Below are positions 1 through 8,191 of a DNA stretch of 64,000 bases, in pieces (the stretch's first letter is position 1; each line of letters begins with the position of its first letter). The position numbers and the translations under genes were made by a program. This DNA comes from Chitinophagaceae bacterium (lineage in GTDB: Bacteria > Bacteroidota > Bacteroidia > Chitinophagales > Chitinophagaceae). The notes below the pieces were generated by a model. The model did not search any database. It saw nothing but the letters and a program-made list of their open reading frames with translations, and had not been told where the DNA came from. The DNA is taken from contig JAIXOJ010000048.1 of the NCBI GenBank assembly GCA_027486835.1, positions 1-64,000 on the forward strand, written 5' to 3'.

Positions 1-260
1 ATACAGGAATTGAAAACAATTGCTAAGGGATTCAGAACTATTCAAAACTTCAGGACAGCTATTTTATTCCACTATGGAAAACTTGAATTGCTCCCAACAC
101 TAAATTCCCAGTAGAACCAATTATTTAGTCAAAAGCTTGATTAATCTGAAAAACCCTTTCTTTTGCTTAATCGATTTATTTGCCTAGAGCCTTTCCTTCA
201 AAAAATATGATCGATACATATTTTTTGCTTTATAATTCATTAAAAAATTTACCAGTAAAT

Positions 261-294
261 AAGTTGTAAGTATTAAGTTCTAGGTTTTAGGTAG
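261..294 (+). repeat. Dispersed intergenic word, copy 1
   Basis: The stretch contains AAGTTCTAGGTTTTAGGTAG. The same word with one change (AAGTTCTAGGTTTTAAGTAG) occurs at 44998-45017, also intergenic, and both copies are preceded by AAGTTGTAAG. Two copies 44.7 kb apart suggest a low-complexity dispersed repeat of this genome. No function can be assigned. Confidence 0.55.
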
Positions 295-701
295 TATAGT
301 GAGTACGGGCTAATTATTAAAGGCCAATTTTCTTTTGTCAACATCTTTGAGCAAGTAATATGTGTTGTTCTAGGAATAGAGTGTTGACGTTTGCTTTGAA
401 TCATTATTTCGTGTACTTGTCCTGATGTGGAAAGGGTTTAGTCATTCAAAGCTTTCTTGTAAAATTGGGTTAGTAATATCAATTCATTTTGGAATGCAGC
501 TTTTACTTTTTTTAGGGTATCCATCAGCTATTCTTTTTGCAGCTACATGCTTTGTTGAATCGTTTTAGTGTATAGTTTTAAGGCTCTCCAATGATTAATC
601 CTCGCCGCGAAAAATGTAGAAGGGTTCACATTTATAAGACTAACTCATTTGTCATTGTTATTCTAGCGATTATTCGGTTCGATGTCAATGAAAAATAAAA
701 A

Positions 702-786
702 GGGAGCATAAAAGTTCTTCGAGTTTGCTGCTAAGCCCACACCCCAAATCCAAATGCGAGGGGGCAAAAAAACTTTTACGCATCAC
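702..786. repeat. REP-like element with inverted arms
   Basis: The left arm at 702-718 reads GGGAGCATAAAAGTTCT. The reverse complement of the right arm near 766-785 reads GATGCGTAAAAGTTTTT. The core GC(A/G)TAAAAGTT is therefore inverted around about 45 bases. The same GGG(A/T)GCATAAA(A/T)GTTTTT word recurs as single arms at 17612-17629 and 35279-35296. This fits a degenerate REP or MITE-like family, but no transposase accompanies it. Confidence 0.5.
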
Positions 787-858
787 TAAAATGTGTTGAG
801 GTCAGATTGCTAATATAAAAAGTAATATTTTGATGTTTTAATTTTTTACCTACTTAAT

Positions 859-3414
859 ATGAAGATGCGACCATTCCTAACCATTGCTACCCTACTTTGT
901 ACTTCCTTGCTTTCTGCACAAACTATTACCTTACCATTAAACAGCAATTGGCTGTTTAAAAAAAAGGGAACTACCGAATGGCTAAGGGCTACTGTACCTG
1001 GCACGGTGCATACGGACTTATTGGCCAATAAGAAAATTGAAGACCCTTTTTACCGAACGAATGAAAAAGACCAACAATGGATTGAAACAGCCGATTGGGA
1101 ATACCAAACTGAAATTGTGGTAGATAAGAACCAGCTTCAACATGACAAAATAGACCTTGTGTTTGAAGGTTTAGACACGCACGCAGACGTTTATGTAAAT
1201 GGCACAAAAGTTATCACCGCCGACAATATGTTTTTGCTTTGGAAAGCCGATGTAAAACAATGGCTTACCCTTGGAAAAAATACATTACAGCTTGTGTTTT
1301 ACTCCCCCGTTAACAAAACTATGCCTGTTTACGATAGCCTTCCTTACAAAGTGCCCGTGAGCAATAACGACCAAGCAGAGAAACGACTGAGTGTTTTTAC
1401 CCGCAAAGCGGGCTATCATTACGGATGGGATTGGGGTCCACGGTTTGTTACTTCAGGTATTTGGCGACCAGCTTATTTGCAAGCTTGGAACAATACTAAC
1501 ATAGAAGATGTGTTTATCAAGCAATTAAAACTAACCGAAAACACCGCATCTCTAGAGGCGCAGGTAACCACCAACAGCACACATGAAGGCTTGAAAACGC
1601 TACAAATTTTTGTAAATAGCAACACCAAACCCTTGGTATCAAAAGAAGTGTTGGTGATGAAAGGTAGTAGCCAACTAAATGTGCGGTTTAGCCTTGCAGA
1701 CATTCAATTGTGGTGGCCAAATGGTATGGGAAATGCCTATTTGTACCAGTTTAAGGCGGCTTTGCTAGATAAGTACGAAGCGGTGGCTACTAAGACTGTT
1801 AAACGAGGCTTACGTACGATTGAATTGGTAAACGAATCGACTGCAAAAGGCAAATCTTTTTATTTTAAAGTAAATGGTAAGCCACTTTTTTTTAAAGGCG
1901 CTAATTACATTCCTCAAGATAATTTTTTGCCTAGGGTTTCTTCGGAACGTTATGAACATGTGATAAACACAGCAGCATCCTCCCACATGAATTTGTTGCG
2001 GGTGTGGGGTGGTGGCATTTATGAAAACGATTTGTTTTACCAGCTTTGCGATGAAAAAGGCATCCTCGTTTGGCAGGATTTTATGTTTGCCTGCGCCCTT
2101 CAACCGCCACTAGAATCATTTAGAAAGAATATCCAAGCTGAGGCGACTTACAATGTAAAACGCTTACGCAACCACCCTTGTATTGCACTATGGTGTGGCA
2201 ACAACGAGATTGGTCAATTTATGAACGAAAAGTTTTGGGGTCATTCTAAGAATAATTTCAATTCAGCAACAGATTCGGCCAGTGTATTTAATATGTATGC
2301 GGATATATTTCATAATATTTTGCCTGCAGCCATTAAGGCAAATGATGATGAAAAACCTTACTGGTCTTCATCGCCATCGAATGAAAATTTTTCGATGAAA
2401 TTCCAGTTCACTCTAGCTTCTGGGGATGTTCATTACTGGGGAGTTTGGTGGGGAAAGCAGCCTTTTGAAAAATACAACGAAGTGGTGGGCTCTTTTATGA
2501 GTGAGTATGGTTTTCAATCTTTCCCCGAATTTGAAACGGTAAAGAAATATACCCTCCCAGAGGATTACGATATTAATTCAACTGTGATGAATGCGCACCA
2601 GCGGTCAACCATTGGTAATGGCACCATTACTTATTACATGAAAGACTTGTTTAACGTGCCTTCAAAATTCGAGGACTTTTTATATGTGGGTCAGATATTG
2701 CAAGCCGAGGGAATAAAAACAGCAATTGAAGCGCACCGTAGGGCAAAACCATTTTGCATGGGTACCATTTTTTGGCAAATTGATGATTGCTGGCCTGTGG
2801 CTTCTTGGAGCAGTATGGATTATTATGGTCGATGGAAAGCCCAACAATACATGGCCAAACATGCTTATGAGGATTATTTAATTTCTCCTGTTAAAGAAAA
2901 GGACAGCATTAAAATTTTTGCGGTGTCGGATGCATACCAGTCAACAAATGCGAAAATGGAGGCGAGCTTGATTAATTTTGAAGGCAAAACCTTAAAGACA
3001 ATCACTAAACAATTGGTTTTGGGAGAAAATAGCAGCATTGAAGTATTTGCATTGAAAGAGGCAGACTGGGTATCTGCTGAGCATAGAAAAAGAGTGGTGC
3101 TACACTTGAAAATGACCGTAAACAATAAAACGGTTGAAAACAATTATTACTTCGAGAAACCAAAAGATTTGCAGTTGCTTGATGCTTTTTTAACTATTCG
3201 GCAGATAGATGCACACACGATTGAAGTTTCGGCAAAAAAACTGGCTAAAGGTGTTTGGCTTTTTTTACCTGGGACAGACAACACCTTTAGCGATAATTAT
3301 TTTGACTTATTGCCGAACGAGAAGAAATTAATTAAAGTAGCTTGTGATGATGTACATACCGCTATTGGAAAAATTCAAACTAAAACAATTAATGAAATGG
3401 TAGAAAGAAAATAA
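859..3414 (+). CDS. GH2 beta-mannosidase, exported
   Basis: The 851-residue product fits a family GH2 beta-mannosidase (EC 3.2.1.25) releasing terminal beta-D-mannose. Residues 1-20 form a signal peptide ending in SAQ, so it acts outside the cytoplasm. A sugar-binding jelly roll (about 23-200, with the VPGTVHTDLL motif typical of beta-mannosidases) is followed by an Ig-like domain and a TIM barrel from about residue 335. WCGNNEIG puts the acid/base at Glu450, and FMSEYGFQSFPE puts the nucleophile at Glu549. LRVWGGGIYE is also a family signature. Length is normal. A second ATG two codons in is an equally possible start. It opens the plus-strand enzyme run and probably trims beta-linked mannose from oligosaccharides. 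Confidence 0.93.
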   Translation: MKMRPFLTIATLLCTSLLSAQTITLPLNSNWLFKKKGTTEWLRATVPGTVHTDLLANKKIEDPFYRTNEKDQQWIETADWEYQTEIVVDKNQLQHDKIDLVFEGLDTHADVYVNGTKVITADNMFLLWKADVKQWLTLGKNTLQLVFYSPVNKTMPVYDSLPYKVPVSNNDQAEKRLSVFTRKAGYHYGWDWGPRFVTSGIWRPAYLQAWNNTNIEDVFIKQLKLTENTASLEAQVTTNSTHEGLKTLQIFVNSNTKPLVSKEVLVMKGSSQLNVRFSLADIQLWWPNGMGNAYLYQFKAALLDKYEAVATKTVKRGLRTIELVNESTAKGKSFYFKVNGKPLFFKGANYIPQDNFLPRVSSERYEHVINTAASSHMNLLRVWGGGIYENDLFYQLCDEKGILVWQDFMFACALQPPLESFRKNIQAEATYNVKRLRNHPCIALWCGNNEIGQFMNEKFWGHSKNNFNSATDSASVFNMYADIFHNILPAAIKANDDEKPYWSSSPSNENFSMKFQFTLASGDVHYWGVWWGKQPFEKYNEVVGSFMSEYGFQSFPEFETVKKYTLPEDYDINSTVMNAHQRSTIGNGTITYYMKDLFNVPSKFEDFLYVGQILQAEGIKTAIEAHRRAKPFCMGTIFWQIDDCWPVASWSSMDYYGRWKAQQYMAKHAYEDYLISPVKEKDSIKIFAVSDAYQSTNAKMEASLINFEGKTLKTITKQLVLGENSSIEVFALKEADWVSAEHRKRVVLHLKMTVNNKTVENNYYFEKPKDLQLLDAFLTIRQIDAHTIEVSAKKLAKGVWLFLPGTDNTFSDNYFDLLPNEKKLIKVACDDVHTAIGKIQTKTINEMVERK

Positions 3415-3423
3415 ATTACATTA

Positions 3424-3783
3424 ATGGGAATAAATATTTTGAAAAATTTTCCAGAAACTCATTTGGCAGTGGAGCATTGGGAAAAACATTCCATTGCTCC
3501 ACTGCCAAGCCAAGCAGTCCACCATATCATTGTGCGTAATTGCAAAAAACATAATTGCGGAGGCTCTAGTGCTAGCAGATGCGATTATGTGACTTTTGAA
3601 AACAACATTATTTCCAATGACTCTTGGTATTCCTGTAATGCACCAAGTGGTTTTAGTATCCTTGATCCAACCAGTATTGACACCGTTACAGGTTATAAAA
3701 TGATTATTAGAAACAACATTTTTTATAACAATAAGAGCTTGGTAAAGTGGGTACGTACAAAGCAGAAGGAGTCTATAAATTAG
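3424..3783 (+). pseudogene. Orphan fragment of the downstream beta-helix gene
   Basis: This 119-codon frame carries only the middle of a beta-helix protein. SQAVHHIIVRNC, CDYVTFENN and the following coils match residues about 183-265 of the intact gene at 3891-6830. It has no signal peptide, no N-terminal coils and no sorting domain. The similarity starts next to a perfect inverted repeat at 3463-3508 and ends around LVKWVRTK, after which the frame closes. It is best read as the remnant of a partial tandem duplication. It starts 9 bases after the beta-mannosidase stop, so it could be co-transcribed, but a functional product is unlikely. Confidence 0.8.
3463..3508. repeat. Perfect 14-bp inverted repeat at fragment boundary
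   Basis: TTGGCAGTGGAGCA (3463-3476) is exactly complementary to TGCTCCACTGCCAA (3495-3508). After one mismatch the pairing continues through TGGGA/TTCCA, leaving a six-base loop. No T-run follows, so it is a poor terminator. It lies where homology of the truncated beta-helix fragment begins, which fits a duplication or insertion breakpoint. Confidence 0.75.
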
Positions 3784-3890
3784 TGCATATTAATAACAAT
3801 CAAACGATAATAGGGTATTTTATAAAGTTATAATAGTGTTCACTATTCTATTTAAAAATAAAAAATAATCAACTTTAAAATTTACATTTC

Positions 3891-6830
3891 ATGAACCTTT
3901 CTACCAATCTACAAAAAATTAGCCTAATCCTTTTAGCTGTATTCGGTTTTTGCAGCGTTTATGCTACGAATTACTACGTGAATGCCACTTTGGGCAGGGA
4001 TACTTACAATGGCCTTACTGTGAACACGGCTAAGCAAACGATTCAGGCGGCATCTAATTTAACGAACCCTGGGGACACTGTTTTTATTATGAATGGTACT
4101 TATCTGCCAATAAGAACTGGGGTACAGGACATTCTAGACATTAAGCGCTCTGGTACGGCTACGAAATACATTACCTATAAAGCCTATCCAGGGCATACGC
4201 CTAAACTAAAAGGTTCGATCAATCTAACATGGCAGGTGTGGTGTGCCTTAGCAATTGACGCTTCGTACATCATTGTGGATGGTATTGAAATAGAGGGCAA
4301 CAATGCCAACTTGACCTACCAAATTGGTTACCAAGGTTATTTAGATTACATAAACGGGATTAAAGATTTTGTGAAATTATCCAGAACGGAAATGGGTGGG
4401 GTTTCTATTGGCAAAAACTTGCCAAAAAAAATAACCCCAAGCCAAGCTGTACACCACATTATAGTGCGCAACTGTATTATACATGATTGTGGTGGTAGTG
4501 GCGGAAGCAAATGCGATTATGTAACTTTTGAAAACAATAGAATTTACAACAACTGTTGGTATTCTTATAATGCAGGTAGTGGATTAAGTATTTTAGGGCC
4601 TGTTGACATTGATACAGTGACCAGCTATAAAATTTTCATGAAAAATAATATTGTGTACAATAATAAAACCTTGGTGCCATGGGAACGTATCAAAGCTTTG
4701 AGTGATGGTAATGGGATTATATTGGACATCAATAACGGAACACAAAATGGAGACACCTTTAGTTATAATGGTCGTTATCTTATTTATAACAATATTTGCT
4801 ACAATAATGGCGGTGGTGGTATTCATGCCTATATAGCAAAGCACATAGATGTCATTAACAACACTTGTTATAATAATGGCACGGTGGTAGGCTATCCAGA
4901 AATGGACGCAAACGCTTCATCAGATGTGAAGTTTTACAACAATATCATGTATGCTAGAACTGGAGCTAGTTGTAATGCCAATGATGCCGGAATTTATGAT
5001 TACAACTTGTACTACAATGGCAATGTGTTTAAACCGGGTAATAACAGCGTTATTGCCAATCCACAGTTTATCAATTTAGCTATTGACTCTACTGGCATCC
5101 CAACTGCCAATTTTCAATTAAAGAATTTTAGTCCTGCCATTAATGCGGGTAGTAAAGTAAACGGGCAGTTTTCTCCTACCGACTTATTAGGCATTAACAG
5201 ACCTTTTGGCACAAGGCCTGATATTGGGGCTTATGAATTTACTGGTGTACAAGCTGGTGGTTTTGTCAAGGGCGATTTAGCTGCGCTGCGTGTGGGTGAT
5301 GGTGCCACTACCCTATCTTTTAATGCTACTGATACCCATATCTTAGAATACACTGCTACTGGAACACCAACAGGCTTCGATGTTACTTTGGGCAATGCCA
5401 ATTCATCCTCCCCAAATAAACTATTACTAAGTGGTGCTGCAAATGGTGAAGGACAGTTGAATTTATCTACCGACGGCAAATATTTAATTGTACCAGGTTA
5501 TGATGCCAATGTGGGTGATTTACAGACCACTTACCAAACCAACAATAAAGTGGTTGCGGTAGTAGGCTTCAACGGGTATGCAGATTATTCTACTCGTATT
5601 CCCGGCAATACGATTAATCGATTGGTACGAAGTGCCGCTACCTCCATCAACGTCCGTATTTTTCTAACAGGAACTAATGCTGCACCAGCCCCGGGTAGCT
5701 CCACTAGATTCTTACCTTTTGGCAAGGATACCTCTTTTGCTTCCACTGCTTTTAGCGGGGCGATGCGATCCATAAAAATGTTTAAAACCCAAGTATATTA
5801 TGCCAATAATAATGCAGTTGGTTCACTTACGCCTAACGCCGCAGCAAACAATTATGCCACCAATGTTCCCTTTCCAGGGGTAACGGTAATTGGCCATAAT
5901 TACCAATCTTTTTATTTACTAGATATGGATGCTACGGCCAATTACAAGGCTACTGGGTACGATGTTTTGTATTGTGCAGATGCTACATTAGGCTTGGTGA
6001 AGTTTTATTGGAATGGCACCACCTGGATATTTGCTGGTTCATTTAATCCAACATCTGCAACTGGTGTTACTGGTGGCTTACAGGATATTACCGCTAAAAA
6101 AATTGGTACAAATAGCGCGCAAATATTTGTAGTAAAAGGAGCTGCTTCTAACAACAATATCATTTCCATTACCGATGCCAGCGGTTACAACGGTAATATC
6201 AGTACCACTCCCCCATCGGCAACCAACTTAACGAATGCTGGTGCTAACTACATGTTTAGAGGCATCGCATTTACGCCCTCCCATTTTTCATTATTACCTA
6301 TTGATCTACTATCTTTTTCAGGGGTTTTGAACAACAATAAAGTATTGCTTAAGTGGACAACAGCTTACGAAGCCAATGCTAGTTCATTCATCATTGAACG
6401 TAGTAGCAATGGCAATGATTTTTCAGCGATAGGCAATGTATCTGCTACCAATAACGTACATGGCAGTAGCTATGAATTCGAGGACAAACAATTGTTATCT
6501 GGGCAGGCATTGTACAGACTTAAAGCACTCGATAAGGATGGTTCAGTAAAGTACAGCGATGTAATTGCTATAAACAATAAACTTTCTACAGTATCTAATT
6601 TGTTGATTTTCCCTAACCCAGCTATCAATTATGTAACCGTTACTTACCCTACTGCCACCGCAGAAGCTCGATTGAGTATTTACGACATCAATGGCAAAAA
6701 AATTAGTGACCAAATGATTGCTAAAGGTTCAACTCAACGCAGTGTGGATGTAACAAAGCTTGTGGGTGGGGTTTATAGAATGGTATATCAAAATGGAAAG
6801 CAAACCATGAGTGAGAATTTAGTGAAGTGA
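3891..6830 (+). CDS. Right-handed beta-helix T9SS cargo protein with RVGDG module
   Basis: This 979-residue exported protein has four parts. Residues 1-25 are a signal peptide. Residues about 26-450 form a parallel beta-helix opening with TNYYVNATLGRDTYNG, a DUF1565/pectate-lyase-like start, with repeated YNN and IVRNC coils. Residues about 455-805 are a beta-rich module starting near LRVGDGATTL with GEGQLNLSTDGKYL. After a short Ig/FN3-like segment (LPIDLLSFSG), a type IX sorting domain (LIFPNPAINYV to the end) predicts surface anchoring or secretion. The helix may be a polysaccharide lyase or a binding scaffold; I see no decisive catalytic residues. A close architectural relative is encoded at 39303-42143, and a broken copy lies just upstream. 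Confidence 0.85.
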   Translation: MNLSTNLQKISLILLAVFGFCSVYATNYYVNATLGRDTYNGLTVNTAKQTIQAASNLTNPGDTVFIMNGTYLPIRTGVQDILDIKRSGTATKYITYKAYPGHTPKLKGSINLTWQVWCALAIDASYIIVDGIEIEGNNANLTYQIGYQGYLDYINGIKDFVKLSRTEMGGVSIGKNLPKKITPSQAVHHIIVRNCIIHDCGGSGGSKCDYVTFENNRIYNNCWYSYNAGSGLSILGPVDIDTVTSYKIFMKNNIVYNNKTLVPWERIKALSDGNGIILDINNGTQNGDTFSYNGRYLIYNNICYNNGGGGIHAYIAKHIDVINNTCYNNGTVVGYPEMDANASSDVKFYNNIMYARTGASCNANDAGIYDYNLYYNGNVFKPGNNSVIANPQFINLAIDSTGIPTANFQLKNFSPAINAGSKVNGQFSPTDLLGINRPFGTRPDIGAYEFTGVQAGGFVKGDLAALRVGDGATTLSFNATDTHILEYTATGTPTGFDVTLGNANSSSPNKLLLSGAANGEGQLNLSTDGKYLIVPGYDANVGDLQTTYQTNNKVVAVVGFNGYADYSTRIPGNTINRLVRSAATSINVRIFLTGTNAAPAPGSSTRFLPFGKDTSFASTAFSGAMRSIKMFKTQVYYANNNAVGSLTPNAAANNYATNVPFPGVTVIGHNYQSFYLLDMDATANYKATGYDVLYCADATLGLVKFYWNGTTWIFAGSFNPTSATGVTGGLQDITAKKIGTNSAQIFVVKGAASNNNIISITDASGYNGNISTTPPSATNLTNAGANYMFRGIAFTPSHFSLLPIDLLSFSGVLNNNKVLLKWTTAYEANASSFIIERSSNGNDFSAIGNVSATNNVHGSSYEFEDKQLLSGQALYRLKALDKDGSVKYSDVIAINNKLSTVSNLLIFPNPAINYVTVTYPTATAEARLSIYDINGKKISDQMIAKGSTQRSVDVTKLVGGVYRMVYQNGKQTMSENLVK

Positions 6831-7000
6831 TAATACAACAGATTCGGATACAATCTATAAACTGAAATCAATGAGACATAAGTTCTTTTTTTAAATTAGC
6901 TAGGTGAATTCAGGATTTATGGTACGATTTAGTTTTGGGATTATAGATCTGTTATCTGAATTCCATTTTCAAAGCTGTTGATGGTCTTTTAAGTAGTGTT

Positions 7001-7082
7001 GCCCCCGTCCCCCTAAAGGGATGTTGTGGAGATTGGTGTTGAGTTTAACCTCACCCCAACCCTCTCCAAAGGCGAGGGAACT
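7001..7082. repeat. Dispersed GC-rich intergenic words
   Basis: Two pyrimidine/purine-mirrored words sit here: CCCCGTCCCCCTAAAGGG near 7003-7020, and CCTCACCCCAACCCTCTCC with AAAGGCGAGGG near 7049-7078. A degenerate relative occurs at 739-765, and another CCCCTCTAGAGGGG word at 35537-35550. They look like decayed small dispersed repeats. No function is evident. Confidence 0.45.
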
Positions 7083-7152
7083 GGAATGGGTGGGTGTAGA
7101 ATGGTTCAGTAGGACTTGCAGTACCGACCTGAAAAAAGCGATGGTCTTGTCT

Positions 7153-7587
7153 AGAGCTTTGAATTTACTCTACTGAGCTTTGAAATTACTCTACGGAGCT
7201 TTGAAACTACTCTACTGAGCTTTGAAATTACTCTACAGAGCTTTGAAATTACTCTACGGAGCTTTGAAATCACTCTGAGGAGCTTTGAAACTACTCTACG
7301 GAGCTTTGAAATTACTCTACGGAGCTTTGATGTTACTCTACGGAGCTTTGATGTTACTCTACGGAGCTTTGAAATTACTCTGCGGAGCTTTGAAATCACT
7401 CTGCGGAGCTTTGAAATCACTCTGCGGAGCTTTGAAATTACTCTGCGGAGCTTTGAAATTACTCTGCGGAGCTTTGATGTTACTCTACGGAGCTTTGAAA
7501 TCACTCTGCGAAGCTTTGAAATCACTCTGCGGAGCTTTGAAATTACTCTGCGGAGCTTTGAAATTACTCTGCGGAGCTTTGAAACCG
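7153..7587. repeat. Tandem array A: 20 units of 21 bp
   Basis: Twenty consecutive 21-bp units run from 7153 to 7572, followed by a partial unit. The consensus is GGAGCTTTGAAATTACTCTG plus C. Unit length never varies. Differences are concentrated at AAAT/ATGT/AAAC after GCTTTG, at CTAC/CTGC at the end and in the first two bases. Because 21 is a multiple of three, frames on both strands stay open, but they encode only a heptapeptide repeat and look non-coding. The array lies between two same-direction genes, 323 bases after the beta-helix stop. Confidence 0.95.
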
Positions 7588-7899
7588 TTTATGCCTTTGA
7601 AATCGTTAATAGTTTTGAAACTATAAATTGCTTTAAAAGTCATGATAAGCCCAAAAGCTCACAACAATTGCCACAATTAATACATAGTTTATTTTTGCCA
7701 AATAATTGCTCTTAATTAAATTAAAGTACGCTTGCTTAAACCTTTATGGTTTTCTGCTTTCAGAAGCTTCGTTTTTTTGATAGTCTACTATCTACTTCTA
7801 TTCAATTTAAGAATTGTACAGGCGGTTTTGATATACTCGCCCACCTACCTTCTACTTGAAATAATAACGAATTGGGCTTAAGCCATTTGAAATAGATAT

Positions 7900-8060
7900 G
7901 ATTACCCCATGCTAAAGCAAGGGGCTACTTATTAAAGCAATGGACTATTTATTAAATCAAGATTAACCCCATGCTAATGCAATGGGCTATTCATTAAATC
8001 TGATTACCTCATGCTGAAGAAAGGACCTGATTTATTAAAGCAGGGGGTTATTCATTATTG
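7900..8060. repeat. Tandem array B: degenerate ~41-bp repeat
   Basis: Units start at 7900 (40 bp), 7961 (41 bp) and 8002 (41 bp), with a lone second half at 7940-7960 and a partial unit from 8043. The consensus begins GATTACCCCATGCTAAAGCA and continues with GGGCTATTTATTAAA. The two halves resemble each other in their ends (TAAAGCA), suggesting a pseudo-period near 20.5. CCCC and GGGG, or CCCAT and ATGGG, flank each centre as an inverted repeat. Non-coding. Confidence 0.7.
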
Positions 8061-8191
8061 TTTATGCTAAATATAGATTAGCTTATTGATATTGGCCTAA
8101 AACCCACTTTTTTTTAGCGTCCTTATTTTATCCTTTGGAACTGGTGCTTTGTTTTTTTAATATTTTTTATACTAAGTAATACAATAGTTTG

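Larger units (their letters stand above)
1..858. other. Leading non-coding region
   Basis: I see no convincing gene in these 858 bases. It is AT-rich and stop-rich on both strands. It holds a dispersed word at 261-294, which recurs near 44991, and a hairpin-like repeat element at 702-786, both listed separately. The segment directly before the beta-mannosidase start is AT-rich and presumably holds its promoter, but I could not find a clean TTTG/TAnnTTTG pair. Confidence 0.7.

Noticed and set aside
7151-7626. Open frames on both strands through array A encoding heptapeptide repeats
   Set aside because: Frames are open only because the period is 21 bases. There is no export signal, no conserved start, and composition is dictated by the repeat.
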